Assembly (NCBI RefSeq): GCF_028993555.1
Contig: NZ_CP118610.1
Location: 3,905,001 to 3,969,000, forward strand
Source of the DNA: Ensifer adhaerens
GTDB taxonomy: Bacteria > Pseudomonadota > Alphaproteobacteria > Rhizobiales > Rhizobiaceae
Direction: 5' to 3'
Length of the DNA stretch: 64,000 nucleotides
Under the pieces are notes generated by a model, which was given only the letters and a program-made list of their open reading frames with translations, searched no databases and was not told the origin of the DNA. Shown piece by piece: positions 25,730 to 36,990 of this stretch (position 1 is its first letter; every line of letters begins with the position of its first letter). Both the position numbers and the translations under genes were made by a program.

Positions 25730-27019
25730 ATGAACACGATCGATTACAAGATCGAGACCGGCGGCGAGGGGGACGATCCCTTCTTCGACCAGGTGCGCAC
25801 GGGCGATCTGGAGCAAGTTCGCCCGCTGCCGCGGATCTCGATCCACGCATTCTGCGAAACCAATGCGATGCAGCAGTTGATGGAGCGTTGCGGGCGGGAT
25901 CGGCGCATGGCCAAGGTCAGCTTGCGCATCAATAGCGGAAGCATCGACGCGGCCGCAAACATGTTCGCGACCGTATCTACCCCCAATCTCATCATCCTTG
26001 AGACATCGACCGAACCGCGGTCGCTGCTGTCGGAGCTTGCACCGCTTGCGGAGGTCTGCGACCCGAGCACCAAGGTGATCCTCGTCGGCAAGCACAACGA
26101 CATCGGGCTCTATCGCGAGCTCATCCGCAACGGCATTTCCGAATACATGGTCGCACCGGTGTCCATGCCGGACATCCTCACGGCCGTTTCGACGATCTTC
26201 GTCGACCCGGATGCCGAGCCGCTGGGCCGCAGCATCGCCTTCATCGGCGCAAAGGGCGGCTGCGGTTCGTCGGTGATCGCGCACAATTGCGCCTGGGGCA
26301 TTTCCAGCCTCTTCGCGACCGAGACCATTCTCGCCGACCTCGACCTTCCCTATGGCACGGCGAACATCGATTTCGACCAGGATCCGCCGCAGGGCATTGC
26401 CGAAGCGGTGTTTGCGCCAGAGCGCCTGGACGAGGTGTTCCTCGATCGGCTGCTGACCAAATGTTCAGACCACCTGTCGCTGTTGGCCGCCCCCTCGATG
26501 CTTGACCGCGCCTATGATTTCGAGACCGGTGCCTTCCATCCGATCCTTGAAATCCTGCAGCGCAGCGCCCCCGTTTCCGTTCTTGATATTCCGCATCTGT
26601 GGACGGACTGGACCCGGGCCGTGCTCGCAGAAGCCGACGAAGTGGTGATTACGGCGATCCCCGATCTCGCCAGCCTGCGCAATACCAAGAACCTGCTCGA
26701 TGCCATGAAGAAGCTCCGTCCAAACGACAAGCCGCCGCATCTGGTTCTGAACCAGGTCGGGATGCCGAAACGTCCGGAGATCACGCCGAGCGAGTTCTGC
26801 GATTCGTTGGAAACCGAAGCGGTCGCTGTCATTCCCTTTGACGCGGCCCTGTTCGGCAATGCTTCGAACAGCGGACGCATGATCGCGGAAATCGACAAAA
26901 AGGCGCCGGCGGCTGAAACGTTCTCACAGCTCGCGCATCTTCTGACCGGCCGGGTAACGATGAAGAAGGCTCGGCGCGGCGGACTTGGAAAGGTGCTTGC
27001 CGCGCTCGGCAGGAAATAG
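25730..27019 (+). CDS. cpaE: Pilus localisation ATPase-like protein CpaE (TadZ)
   Basis: MinD/ParA-like protein of 429 residues that places the Tad machine in the cell. A receiver-like N-terminal domain (ILVGKHNDIGLYRELIRNG near 120-138) precedes the ATPase-like domain with a deviant Walker A, GAKGGCGSSVIA (about residues 169-180). The first Lys (KGG) is kept but the Lys normally preceding Ser/Thr is Ser, as in many CpaE/TadZ proteins. The A' region LADLDLPYGTANIDF and the later VLDIPHLWTDWT correspond to the switch regions. It starts 18 bases after cpaD and is followed by cpaF at 21 bases. Its ability to hydrolyse ATP is uncertain. Confidence 0.92.
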   Translation: MNTIDYKIETGGEGDDPFFDQVRTGDLEQVRPLPRISIHAFCETNAMQQLMERCGRDRRMAKVSLRINSGSIDAAANMFATVSTPNLIILETSTEPRSLLSELAPLAEVCDPSTKVILVGKHNDIGLYRELIRNGISEYMVAPVSMPDILTAVSTIFVDPDAEPLGRSIAFIGAKGGCGSSVIAHNCAWGISSLFATETILADLDLPYGTANIDFDQDPPQGIAEAVFAPERLDEVFLDRLLTKCSDHLSLLAAPSMLDRAYDFETGAFHPILEILQRSAPVSVLDIPHLWTDWTRAVLAEADEVVITAIPDLASLRNTKNLLDAMKKLRPNDKPPHLVLNQVGMPKRPEITPSEFCDSLETEAVAVIPFDAALFGNASNSGRMIAEIDKKAPAAETFSQLAHLLTGRVTMKKARRGGLGKVLAALGRK

Positions 27020-27040
27020 ACTGGATATAGGATCACGCAA

Positions 27041-28510
27041 ATGTTTGGCAAACGCGGAAACGAAGGCTTCGGCAAGAGCGGTACCCCAGGTCCCGCCGTT
27101 CCTCCGCCCGTGGTTGCTGCGCAACCGGTGGCGACCGAACGCCCGGCCGTTCCGGTTCTCGGCGAGCCGACTTCCGTGATCCCGAAGATCCAGCCGACCA
27201 GCGCTTCGCCCACCCGGCGTCGCGCCGCGCGAACGGAAGACTATTACGATACGAAGTCGCAGGTGTTTTCGGCGCTGATCGACACGATCGATCTGTCGCA
27301 ACTCGCCAAGCTCGATACCGAGAGCGCGCGCGAGGAAATCCGCGACATCGTCAACGACATCATCACGATCAAGAACTTCGCGATGTCGATCTCCGAGCAG
27401 GAAGAGCTGCTCGACGATATCTGCAACGACGTGCTGGGCTACGGTCCGCTCGAGCCCTTGCTTGCTCGCGACGACATCGCCGACATCATGGTCAATGGTG
27501 CCGGTCAGACCTTCATCGAAGTCGGCGGCAAGGTACAGGAATCGGAAATCCGCTTTCGCGACAACGCCCAGCTTCTGTCGATCTGCCAGCGCATCGTCGG
27601 CCAGGTCGGCCGTCGTGTGGATGAATCGAGCCCCATCTGCGACGCCCGCCTGCCGGACGGATCGCGCGTCAACGTCATTGCCCCGCCGCTCGCCATCGAC
27701 GGCACGGCGCTGACCATCCGAAAGTTCAAGAAGGACAAGCTGACGCTGGAGCAGCTCGTCCGCTTCGGCTCGGTAACGGCGGAAGGGGCCGTCCTCCTGC
27801 AGATCATCGGCCGCGTCCGCTGCAACATCGTCATTTCCGGTGGTACCGGCTCCGGCAAGACGACGCTGCTCAATTGCCTGACGCGCTATATCGACGCCGA
27901 CGAGCGGGTCATTACCTGTGAGGACACGGCCGAGCTGCAATTGCAGCAGCCGCATGTCGTGCGCCTGGAAACACGCCCGCCGAACATCGAAGGCGAAGGC
28001 GAGATCACCATGCGTGACCTCATCAAGAACTGCCTGCGCATGCGCCCAGAACGCATCATCGTCGGCGAAGTGCGCGGTGCCGAGGTCTTCGACCTGCTTC
28101 AGGCGATGAACACCGGCCACGACGGCTCGATGGGGACGATCCACGCCAATACGCCGCGCGAATGCCTGAGCCGTATGGAATCGATGATCGCCTTGGGTGG
28201 CTACAGCCTTCCAGCCAAGACCGTGCGTGAGATCATTGCCGGATCGGTTGACGTAATCATTCAGGCATCGCGTCTGCGCGACGGCTCCCGCCGCATTACC
28301 CACATCACCGAAGTGGTCGGCATGGAAGGTGACGTGATCATCACGCAGGACCTGATGCGCTACGAGATCGATGGCGAGGACGCCGGCGGACGCATCATTG
28401 GCCGCCACACGTCGACCGGCATCGGCCGGCCGCATTTCTGGGATCGCGCCCGCTACTTCAACGAGGACAAGCGTCTGGCCGCCACCCTTGACGCGATGGA
28501 CAAGAACTAG
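27041..28510 (+). CDS. cpaF: Pilus assembly ATPase CpaF (TadA)
   Basis: Cytoplasmic secretion-type hexameric ATPase of 489 residues that drives pilus extension and retraction. A Pro/Ala-rich N-terminus (to about 65) leads into an N-terminal helical domain ([15 protein letters not shown]), then [20 protein letters not shown] (about 137-157). Walker A is [13 protein letters not shown] (about 265-277). The Asp box with Glu follows in [10 protein letters not shown], the Walker B-like [12 protein letters not shown] and the His box [12 protein letters not shown]. All catalytic elements are intact. The gene stands 8 bases before tadB. Confidence 0.96.
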   Translation: MFGKRGNEGFGKSGTPGPAVPPPVVAAQPVATERPAVPVLGEPTSVIPKIQPTSASPTRRRAARTEDYYDTKSQVFSALIDTIDLSQLAKLDTESAREEIRDIVNDIITIKNFAMSISEQEELLDDICNDVLGYGPLEPLLARDDIADIMVNGAGQTFIEVGGKVQESEIRFRDNAQLLSICQRIVGQVGRRVDESSPICDARLPDGSRVNVIAPPLAIDGTALTIRKFKKDKLTLEQLVRFGSVTAEGAVLLQIIGRVRCNIVISGGTGSGKTTLLNCLTRYIDADERVITCEDTAELQLQQPHVVRLETRPPNIEGEGEITMRDLIKNCLRMRPERIIVGEVRGAEVFDLLQAMNTGHDGSMGTIHANTPRECLSRMESMIALGGYSLPAKTVREIIAGSVDVIIQASRLRDGSRRITHITEVVGMEGDVIITQDLMRYEIDGEDAGGRIIGRHTSTGIGRPHFWDRARYFNEDKRLAATLDAMDKN

Positions 28511-28518
28511 GAGCTGCG

Positions 28519-29529
28519 ATGTTCGGCATAGACATCACCGTTCTGGCCCTGGCCGCTCTTGTCGCAATATCGGCGGCGGCGCTCGCCTACGGCCTTCTGT
28601 TCTCGCGTATCGAAAGCGAAAGGAAGGCGGAAGGCCGCGTCCGCAAGGTCAGCGCGGCCGAAACGGACCGCGCCAAGGTGAAGGCGGCGCGAGACCGCGT
28701 CAGCGAGCTGTCGAAGCGACGCAAGTCCGTCCAGGATTCGCTGAAGGAACTCGAGAAGAAGCAGCAGGAGCGCTCTGCCAAGTCTTCCCCTTCGATGAAG
28801 GTGCGACTGACGCAGGCGGACCTCTCAATGTCCTTGGGACGCTTCTATCTGTTCAGCGTTCTTTTCGGCGCCTTCGCCTTTCTCGTCGCCCTGGTCATGG
28901 GAGCCGGGCCCGCCATAGGCCTCGGCATCGCCGTGATCGCCGCCCTTGGCCTGCCCCGCTGGTTCGTCGGCTTCCTGATCAAGCGACGCTGCAAGAAGTT
29001 CCTGGAAGAATTTCCGAACGCTCTCGAGATCATGGTCCGCTCGATCAAATCGGGTCTTCCTCTCAATGACGCACTCCGCCTCATCGCCGCTGACGGGCAG
29101 GAGCCGGTGAAGACCGAATTTCGCCGCGTGGTGGAATCACAACAGGTCGGGTTGAGCGTGACCGATGCCTGTGCCCGCATGATCAATAGCATTCCCTTGC
29201 CGGAGGTGAACTTCTTCGCGATCGTGATCGCCATCCAGGCACAGGCGGGCGGCAACCTTTCCGAGGCTCTCGGCAACCTGTCGAAGGTTCTGCGCGAGCG
29301 CAAGAAAATGAGGGCTAAGGTCAGCGCGATGTCGATGGAGGCCAAGGCGTCGGCCTGCATCATCGGTGCCCTGCCGTTCATCGTTGCCTTGCTGGTTTAC
29401 CTCACGTCACCCGAATACATGATGGTCCTGTTCACCGACCCACGCGGCCACTTGATTATCGGCCTCGGCCTCTTCTGGATGAGCGTTGGCATCATGGTGA
29501 TGCGCAACATGATCAATTTCGATATCTGA
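28519..29529 (+). CDS. tadB: Tad pilus inner-membrane platform protein TadB
   Basis: Polytopic platform protein of 336 residues that contacts CpaF and couples ATPase motion to pilin polymerisation. It has an N-terminal helix (ITVLALAALVAISAAALAYG), a highly charged cytoplasmic coiled region (about residues 35-95), a pair of membrane segments (about 110-155), a type II secretion F domain (FLEEFPNALEIMVRSIKSGL to GGNLSEALGNLSKVLRERK, about 162-265) and two C-terminal helices. tadC follows after 10 bases and encodes the partner platform protein. Confidence 0.93.
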   Translation: MFGIDITVLALAALVAISAAALAYGLLFSRIESERKAEGRVRKVSAAETDRAKVKAARDRVSELSKRRKSVQDSLKELEKKQQERSAKSSPSMKVRLTQADLSMSLGRFYLFSVLFGAFAFLVALVMGAGPAIGLGIAVIAALGLPRWFVGFLIKRRCKKFLEEFPNALEIMVRSIKSGLPLNDALRLIAADGQEPVKTEFRRVVESQQVGLSVTDACARMINSIPLPEVNFFAIVIAIQAQAGGNLSEALGNLSKVLRERKKMRAKVSAMSMEAKASACIIGALPFIVALLVYLTSPEYMMVLFTDPRGHLIIGLGLFWMSVGIMVMRNMINFDI

Positions 29530-29539
29530 GGGGGCATCG

Positions 29540-30523
29540 ATGAGCATGGGTCTGATCAAGACGCTGACCGATCCGAACGTTGTCCTGGCCGTTCTGGTTT
29601 CGCTTGCCGTGCTCGCGACCTTCTATTCGCTGATCGTGCCGTTCTTCGAACGGGGCGATCTCGGAAAGCGGATGAAGTCGGTTGCAAGCGAGCGGGAACA
29701 AATCCGTGCACGTGAACGGGCACGGCTTGCCGATGCGCAGAGCGGCAGGGCGAGCCTGCGTGGCCAAAACAACGCCTCCATTCGCCAGATCGTCGAAAGG
29801 CTCAATCTGCGCACGGCGCTCATGGATGACAAGACGGTCAACCGTTTGAAAACGGCCGGCTTCCGCTCACAGAATGCCCTCAATACCTTCCTGTTTGCGC
29901 GTTTCTGCCTGCCTTTCCTGTTTCTGCTCGTCGCTCTCGTCTACATCTTCGGACTCGGCAACTTTGTCGAAAAGCCGCTGATGGTGCGTCTCTTCTTTGC
30001 GATCGGTTTCGCCTACCTGGGCTTCTATGCGCCGAACATCATCGTCGCGAATGCCGTCTCCAAACGTCAGGCTTCCATCCGCCGCGCTTGGCCGGATGCG
30101 CTCGACCTTCTCTTGATCTGCGTCGAATCGGGTGTGTCGATGGAACTCGCCATGCGGCGTGTCGCTGATGAAATCGCAGCCCAGTCGCAGCCATTGGCGG
30201 AGGAACTGGTGCTCACGACAGCAGAACTTTCCTTCCTGCCCGAGCGTCGCGCGGCGCTTGAAAACCTCGGTCTTCGCACAGGCCTCGACGAGGTCAGGTC
30301 GGTCGTTCAGGCACTCATCCAGGCGGACCGCTACGGCACGCCGATCGCCCAGGCCTTGCGTGTTCTGGCGCAGGAAAGCCGCGATCATCGCATGACGGCA
30401 GCCGAGAAGAAAGCGGCCGCGCTGCCGCCGAAGCTGACGGTGCCGATGATCCTGTTCTTTCTGCCCGTGCTGGTCGCCGTCATCCTCGGGCCCGCGGGCA
30501 TCCAGGTAGCCGACAAGTTCTAG
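29540..30523 (+). CDS. tadC: Tad pilus inner-membrane platform protein TadC
   Basis: Second platform protein, 327 residues. It has an N-terminal membrane helix (VVLAVLVSLAVLATFYSLIV), a basic cytoplasmic loop (about 40-100), two membrane segments (FLFARFCLPFLFLLVALVYI and the following one), a T2SSF domain (RRAWPDALDLLLICVESGVS to DRYGTPIAQALRVLAQESRD, about 175-285) and a final hydrophobic pair ending MILFFLPVLVAVILGPAGIQ. It is the last gene of the rightward pilin-cpa-tad operon; the next gene, tadD, is convergent. Confidence 0.93.
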   Translation: MSMGLIKTLTDPNVVLAVLVSLAVLATFYSLIVPFFERGDLGKRMKSVASEREQIRARERARLADAQSGRASLRGQNNASIRQIVERLNLRTALMDDKTVNRLKTAGFRSQNALNTFLFARFCLPFLFLLVALVYIFGLGNFVEKPLMVRLFFAIGFAYLGFYAPNIIVANAVSKRQASIRRAWPDALDLLLICVESGVSMELAMRRVADEIAAQSQPLAEELVLTTAELSFLPERRAALENLGLRTGLDEVRSVVQALIQADRYGTPIAQALRVLAQESRDHRMTAAEKKAAALPPKLTVPMILFFLPVLVAVILGPAGIQVADKF

Positions 30524-30673
30524 AGGACCGGCGGTCGAGCGTTTTTCGGCGTTAAGGCGGTTCGGCGGATACGTCTTCCCCGTGACCGCGGTAGACGGCC
30601 GTCGGCGCTTCGTTCTGACAAGGAAATCGAAAAGGCCGCTTGCGCGTTCGCCTTTGCGAATTTGTGCGGTGGG

Positions 30674-31498
30674 TTAATTGGCAGCTTTCGCTTCGTCAGC
30701 CTTGGCCAACTGCTTCCACGCTCCCTGCTGGGAGAGCATCGAGCGCAGATAGGCGACGTTTGCTTCTGCCTGCTCGCTGGAAAGCTCCTGCCGGGCGATG
30801 GTCTCGGCCTCTTGAAAGCGGCCCTGAAGCCCGACGGCCAGTGCGAGGTTCTGGCGCACGCTGCTGTCGGCACCGGGCTGGGCTGCCGCCGATTTGAGGT
30901 AGGTTTCGGCCGTGCGGAGATCCTTGGTCAAAAGATAGGACATGCCGAGGTTGGAGAGCACCGACGGTTCGTTCGGCTTGAGTTCGAGCGCTTCGCGGTA
31001 GCGCGTGCGCGCCTCCTGCGGGCGTCCGAGCTGGTCGAGGATCGCGCCCTCGGCCGATTTCAGCTTCCAGTCGGGACGATCCGGGGTCTGGGCGCGGCTG
31101 ATCGTCGCCAGCGCCTGGTCGAGCTGTCCGGCCGCAGCCTGCGCCTTGCCATAGGCGCCGAGCACTTCCCGGTCCGACGGATTGTTGATGGCGACCTGCT
31201 GCATGACCGCGAGGGCCTGCTCGTTGCGACCGGTCATGCGCAGGAGGTTGGCGTAGTTGAGCCCCGCTTCGCGATCCCTAGGGTTCTTTTCATAGGCCTG
31301 GCCAATGCTTTCGGCCGCCGCCGAAAGCTCGGTCGCCGTCATCGACTGCACCGGCTTCGACGTTCTCGAAATCGAGCCTGTGGTCAGCTCCTTCTTCGGC
31401 TGATTGGCGCAGCCGGCAAGCGACAGCGCCACCAGCGCCATCGCCGCGCCCTGGAAGAGATGAGCGGCTTTCAATGGTGAAGTCGTGCGTTTGGCCAT
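30674..31498 (-). CDS. tadD: TPR lipoprotein TadD
   Basis: Outer-membrane-type lipoprotein of 274 residues assisting pilus biogenesis, probably with the secretin. A lipobox is visible in ALVALSLAGCANQ, with Cys near residue 29. It is followed by several tetratricopeptide repeats: NPRDREAGLNYANLLRMTGR, NPSDREVLGAYGKAQAAAGQ and KPNEPSVLSNLGMSYLLTKD mark successive repeats. ATG 31498 was selected since GGGGA precedes it and it gives a normal lipoprotein signal; an upstream in-frame ATG at 31513 exists. It converges on tadC. The 150 bases between the two stops hold no clear terminator. Confidence 0.9.
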   Translation of the reverse strand: MAKRTTSPLKAAHLFQGAAMALVALSLAGCANQPKKELTTGSISRTSKPVQSMTATELSAAAESIGQAYEKNPRDREAGLNYANLLRMTGRNEQALAVMQQVAINNPSDREVLGAYGKAQAAAGQLDQALATISRAQTPDRPDWKLKSAEGAILDQLGRPQEARTRYREALELKPNEPSVLSNLGMSYLLTKDLRTAETYLKSAAAQPGADSSVRQNLALAVGLQGRFQEAETIARQELSSEQAEANVAYLRSMLSQQGAWKQLAKADEAKAAN

Positions 31499-31629
31499 GA
31501 GTGTCCCCAGCATGCATTCGAGCACCTGGACTTCAGACAACACCGGCGCAACTTTCACTCCAGCAATAATCTGTTAACCCTAACGGAGCGTTAATGACGC
31601 GATTCCATCTCTGTCAGCCGAGGACTTTC

Positions 31630-33021
31630 ATGGCTCCCTATCAGTTCATCGAACGGCCGTCGCCGTTCAACACCAGCGCCGGCAAGACCCTGCCGATTTT
31701 CGCGGTCACGCCCGCGCATATCGAGACGGGGACGATCGATCCGATCGCGTTGGACTGGGCGCGCAAGGCTGGCTTCACGGCTGAATCCGGCGCGGTGCTG
31801 TTGATCCCGTCTGCGGACGGCCATCTCGGCGGCGCACTCTTCGGTCTCGGCAGCAACCCGTCCGAGGCGCCGTTCCTGGCCGGCAAGCTCGCGCGTGCGC
31901 TCCCTGCGGGCAAATGGCACATCGAAACCGCGCCGCTCACCGCCAACCGGCTGGCGCTCGGCTACGGCCTCGGCTCCTATCGCTTCGAGCGCTACAAATC
32001 TGGCAAGGGCGAGCCGCCGACGCTGCTGATCCCCGCTGACGCCGATGCGACCGACATCAAGCGGCAGCTCGCCGGCGTGTTCCTCGCGCGTGATCTCATC
32101 AACACGCCGACCAACGACATGGGACCAGAGGCGCTCGAAGCGGCGTTCCGCGCTTTGGCCGCCCACTACAAGGCCGATGTTTCTGTGATATCAGGCGAAG
32201 CGCTGCTGACGCAGAATTTCCCGCTGGTCCATACCGTCGGCCGCGCCAGCGCCGAAGCGCCGCGCCTGCTCGAACTGCGCTGGGGCAAGAAGGGCCACAA
32301 GAAGGTGACGCTCGTCGGCAAGGGCGTCTGCTTCGATACCGGCGGTCTCGACATCAAGCCGTCAGCCTCCATGCTCTTGATGAAGAAGGACATGGGCGGT
32401 GCTGCCAACGTTCTCGGCCTCGCGCTGATGATCATGGATGCCAAGCTCAAGGTCGATCTGCGCGTCATCGTGCCGGTGGTCGAGAACTCGATCTCCGCCA
32501 ACGCCTTCCGCCCCGGCGACATCTACCGTAGCCGCAAGGGGCTGACGGTCCAGATCGACAACACCGACGCCGAAGGCCGACTGATCCTCGCCGATGCGCT
32601 CGCCTATGCCGACGAGGAGAAGACCGATCTCCTGGTCGACATGGCGACACTCACCGGTGCTGCCCGCGTCGCGCTCGGCCCGGATCTGCCGCCGTTCTTC
32701 ACCGACGACGCCGACCTCGCCCAGGATCTCTCGGAAGCAAGCCTCGAGGTTGACGATCCGATGTGGCGCATGCCGCTCTATAATGGCTACGACAAGGATG
32801 TCTCGGCGCGGATTGCAGATCTCACCAATGCGCCGGCAGGCGGAATGGCCGGTTCGATCACCGCAGCACTCTTCCTTAGGCGCTTCGTCAGCAACACCAA
32901 GAGCTGGGTGCATTTCGACATTTTCGGATGGGCGCAATCCGAGCGGCCGCATTCGCCGGTTGGCGGCGAGGCACAGGCGATCCGGGCGCTCTATCATCAC
33001 GTCCAGAAGATGGCGAAATAG
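31630..33021 (+). CDS. pepA: Leucyl aminopeptidase (M17 family)
   Basis: Two-metal cytosolic aminopeptidase releasing N-terminal residues from peptides; 463 residues. The C-terminal catalytic domain shows the metal/bicarbonate-binding GKGVCFDTGGLDIKPSA region (about residues 233-249), KKDMGGAANVLG (about 254-265) and the family signature NTDAEGRL (about 314-321). The N-terminal domain is shorter than that of E. coli PepA, as in rhizobial M17 enzymes. ATG 31630 was chosen: GAGGA precedes it by 6 bases; an upstream in-frame ATG at 31594 lacks a ribosome binding site. It is divergent from tadD. Confidence 0.93.
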   Translation: MAPYQFIERPSPFNTSAGKTLPIFAVTPAHIETGTIDPIALDWARKAGFTAESGAVLLIPSADGHLGGALFGLGSNPSEAPFLAGKLARALPAGKWHIETAPLTANRLALGYGLGSYRFERYKSGKGEPPTLLIPADADATDIKRQLAGVFLARDLINTPTNDMGPEALEAAFRALAAHYKADVSVISGEALLTQNFPLVHTVGRASAEAPRLLELRWGKKGHKKVTLVGKGVCFDTGGLDIKPSASMLLMKKDMGGAANVLGLALMIMDAKLKVDLRVIVPVVENSISANAFRPGDIYRSRKGLTVQIDNTDAEGRLILADALAYADEEKTDLLVDMATLTGAARVALGPDLPPFFTDDADLAQDLSEASLEVDDPMWRMPLYNGYDKDVSARIADLTNAPAGGMAGSITAALFLRRFVSNTKSWVHFDIFGWAQSERPHSPVGGEAQAIRALYHHVQKMAK

Positions 33022-33109
33022 CCTCCAGCAACGGTTGGCAAGAAAGAAACGCTTGCGTAATGATCCGCCGCTATCGTGGCGGATCATCTGTCTCGCGCAG
33101 GAGTAGCCA

Positions 33110-33460
33110 TTGCCGATCGAGCTTACGCCCTCCCAGGCCCTAGGGCTTTGGCATTCGGTGTCGCTCGCCCAGGTTCGGGTCGACAGCCGCGACCTGACCC
33201 TTCGCCAACTGGCAATCCTTCTGCATATATACCTTGTACCGCCGCCACACACCGTTCGCGGCCTGGCGGCGACCCTCGGCGTCACCAAGCCCGTCATCAC
33301 CCGCGCGCTCGATACGATGGGTGCGCTTGGCCTCGTGGATCGGGTGCGCGACGACCGCGATCGCCGCAACGTCGTCATCAAAAGGACAGTCGAGGGTGCT
33401 CTCTATCTTGAAAAATTCGGTGACCTGATCATTGATCAGGGCCGCAAACAGCCCAAGTGA
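33110..33460 (+). CDS. Small MarR-family transcriptional regulator
   Basis: DNA-binding protein of 116 residues with a winged helix-turn-helix: DLTLRQLAILLHIYLVPP, then VRGLAATLGVTKPVITRALD as the recognition helix-turn-helix (about residues 48-67), then GLVDRVRDDRDRRNVVIKRT as the wing. It is shorter than typical MarR (about 140), with a reduced dimerisation tail. The start is TTG at 33110, supported by AGGAG seven bases upstream; no ATG or GTG fits. It sits between pepA and an NlpC/P60 hydrolase gene that follows after 6 bases, so co-transcription with the hydrolase is likely. Ligand and targets unknown. Confidence 0.8.
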   Translation: MPIELTPSQALGLWHSVSLAQVRVDSRDLTLRQLAILLHIYLVPPPHTVRGLAATLGVTKPVITRALDTMGALGLVDRVRDDRDRRNVVIKRTVEGALYLEKFGDLIIDQGRKQPK

Positions 33461-33466
33461 GTAAAC

Positions 33467-34321
33467 ATGTCGACACTCCCCGATCGCCGCCTGAATGCCT
33501 ATCGACCCGACCTTGCAGAGAGCCGTCTTCGTGGTGTCGTGGAAGCTGAACGCTACGTCGAGGGAAGCGTTGCCCGTGTCTCGGTTCCCGTGGCGCCGCT
33601 GCGCGCCAGGCCAGATCTCGCCTGTGGAACCGACACCGAGCTTTTGCTCGGCGAAACCGTTCGGGTGCTCGATACCAACGAGAGCTGGTGCTGGGTGAAG
33701 GCCGATCTCGACGGCTATGTCGGCTACCTGCCGGAATACTGTCTCGCGCCAGTGATCAAAAGCCCGACGCACATCGTTTCTGCGCCGCGCACCTTCGTCT
33801 ATTCCGGTCATGACCTGCGCCTGCCGACGGTCTATCCGCTGTCGATGGGCAGCCGTCTGACGGTAGTCGACGAGCGCGAGACCAGGGGTACGCGCTATTT
33901 CCTGCTCGATGGCGGCCAGGCGGTCATCGCCAACCATTGCATCGAGGTCGGCAGTGTCGTGCCGGGAGACTATGTTTCGGTCGCCGCCCGCTTCGTCGAA
34001 ACGCCCTATCTTTGGGGCGGACGCTCCGGCTTCGGCATCGATTGCTCCGGCCTTGTGCAACTGTCGATGATGATGGTCGGAAGGCTTGCGCCGCGCGATT
34101 CCGACATGCAGGCCGCAGGCCTCGGAACGCCGATTGCCCGCGAGGAGCTCAAGCGCGGCGATCTCGTCTTCTGGAAGGGCCATGTCGCATTGATGGAAGA
34201 CAGCGAGACCCTGATCCATGCCAACGGCCACACGATGAGTGTTGCGCGTGAGGGGCTGGAAGCCTCCATCGAGCGCATTGGCTGGCTCTATGACCAGCCG
34301 ACGGGCTATCGCCGTCCTTGA
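33467..34321 (+). CDS. SH3-domain NlpC/P60 cysteine peptidase
   Basis: Probable cell-wall peptide endopeptidase or recycling hydrolase of 284 residues. Bacterial SH3-like repeats occupy about residues 36-160 (VPVAPLRARPD, ESWCWVKADLDGYVGYLPEY). The NlpC/P60 domain spans about 165-280 with catalytic Cys in GIDCSGLVQLS, His in GHVALMED and a third polar residue in LIHANGHTM. No signal peptide is visible, which points to a cytoplasmic role in muropeptide processing, as for rhizobial NlpC proteins of the same layout. ATG 33467 is 6 bases after the MarR stop. The neighbouring leucyl aminopeptidase could act on released peptides, which is an inference. Confidence 0.87.
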   Translation: MSTLPDRRLNAYRPDLAESRLRGVVEAERYVEGSVARVSVPVAPLRARPDLACGTDTELLLGETVRVLDTNESWCWVKADLDGYVGYLPEYCLAPVIKSPTHIVSAPRTFVYSGHDLRLPTVYPLSMGSRLTVVDERETRGTRYFLLDGGQAVIANHCIEVGSVVPGDYVSVAARFVETPYLWGGRSGFGIDCSGLVQLSMMMVGRLAPRDSDMQAAGLGTPIAREELKRGDLVFWKGHVALMEDSETLIHANGHTMSVAREGLEASIERIGWLYDQPTGYRRP

Positions 34322-34384
34322 TCCGATGGTCGGTCGTAACGAATAGGGCGGAATCTCTGCCGGACCGGGCAATCCCGCGCTAGG

Positions 34385-35344
34385 TCAATAGCCGGCTACC
34401 TTATCGACCACATGTTCGAGCAATTGACCGCTTTCGAAACGGGTGATCTGCTGTTCGACATGGCGGAACAGCGCCTTGACGTCGGAGGATGCCGCCACGT
34501 GCGGCGTCACATAGACATTCGGCATCGTCCAGAAGCGGCTGTCGCGGGAAAGCGGTTCCTCTTCGAAGACATCGAGCGAGGCGCCGCCGAGCACGCCACT
34601 GTCGAGCGCACTCAGGATATCGGCCTCCACCTGGCTGCCGCCACGCCCGGCATTGATGAACACCGGCGCGCCGAAGGGCCCGTTGCGGCTCAGTTTTGCA
34701 AACAGGCGCAGATTGAAGATGCCGCGGGTATCCGGTGTCAGCGGCAGCAGGCCGACGAGAAAATCCGTGCGCGCCAGGAAGGTATCGAGTTCGTCGCCGC
34801 CGAAGGTCTCGATGCCGGTGACGTCGCGCTTGCTGAGCGACCAGCCGACCACCTTGAAACCCATCGCGGAGAGCTTGCGGGCGGCGTCCTGACCGAGAAC
34901 GCCCATACCCATGACGCCGACGGTGATATCGGCCGCTTCCGGCTGCGTCAGGTCGCGCCATTCGCGCTTGGCCGCCAGTGCTTCGTAGGCGCGATGCTGG
35001 CGCAGATGTAGAAGGCATTGCATGACCACCCACTCGCTCATGCGCGTCGTCAGCGTCTGGTCGACGAAGCGCACCAGCGGCACCTCGGGAAGACCCGGCA
35101 GTGTCAGGACGTGGTCGACACCGGCGCCGCCGGAGAACACGACTTTGAGGTCCGGCGCGCGCTCGAACAGATCCGGCGCCGATTTCCAGACCACGGCATA
35201 GTCGATCCCCGACAGGTCACGATTGTGGTGCACGACGTCGGCGCGATTGATCACTTCGCGATCGGGAAAGGCGCCCCGAAGGGCCGCCTCCACCTCCTCC
35301 GGAATGAACTTCAGGTCGACGATCACGGGGCTCTTTGCGGGCAT
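34385..35344 (-). CDS. ghrA: Glyoxylate/hydroxypyruvate reductase A-like D-2-hydroxyacid dehydrogenase
   Basis: NAD(P)H-dependent reduction of glyoxylate or hydroxypyruvate is the usual reaction of this family; 319 residues. The Rossmann motif is GVMGMGVLGQDAARKL (about residues 140-155). The catalytic set follows: Arg in NAGRGGSQVE, Glu in DVFEEEPLS and His in TPHVAASSD. The start ATG at 35344 follows AGGTG overlapping the yejF stop; an in-frame GTG at 35353 is immediately next to that stop but has no ribosome binding site. It is last in the yejABEF row, probably through co-transcription. The exact substrate is not known. Confidence 0.88.
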   Translation of the reverse strand: MPAKSPVIVDLKFIPEEVEAALRGAFPDREVINRADVVHHNRDLSGIDYAVVWKSAPDLFERAPDLKVVFSGGAGVDHVLTLPGLPEVPLVRFVDQTLTTRMSEWVVMQCLLHLRQHRAYEALAAKREWRDLTQPEAADITVGVMGMGVLGQDAARKLSAMGFKVVGWSLSKRDVTGIETFGGDELDTFLARTDFLVGLLPLTPDTRGIFNLRLFAKLSRNGPFGAPVFINAGRGGSQVEADILSALDSGVLGGASLDVFEEEPLSRDSRFWTMPNVYVTPHVAASSDVKALFRHVEQQITRFESGQLLEHVVDKVAGY

Positions 35345-35353
35345 TGCGGACAC

Positions 35354-36982
<1,629 letters not shown>

Positions 36983-36990
36983 CGTCGCGC

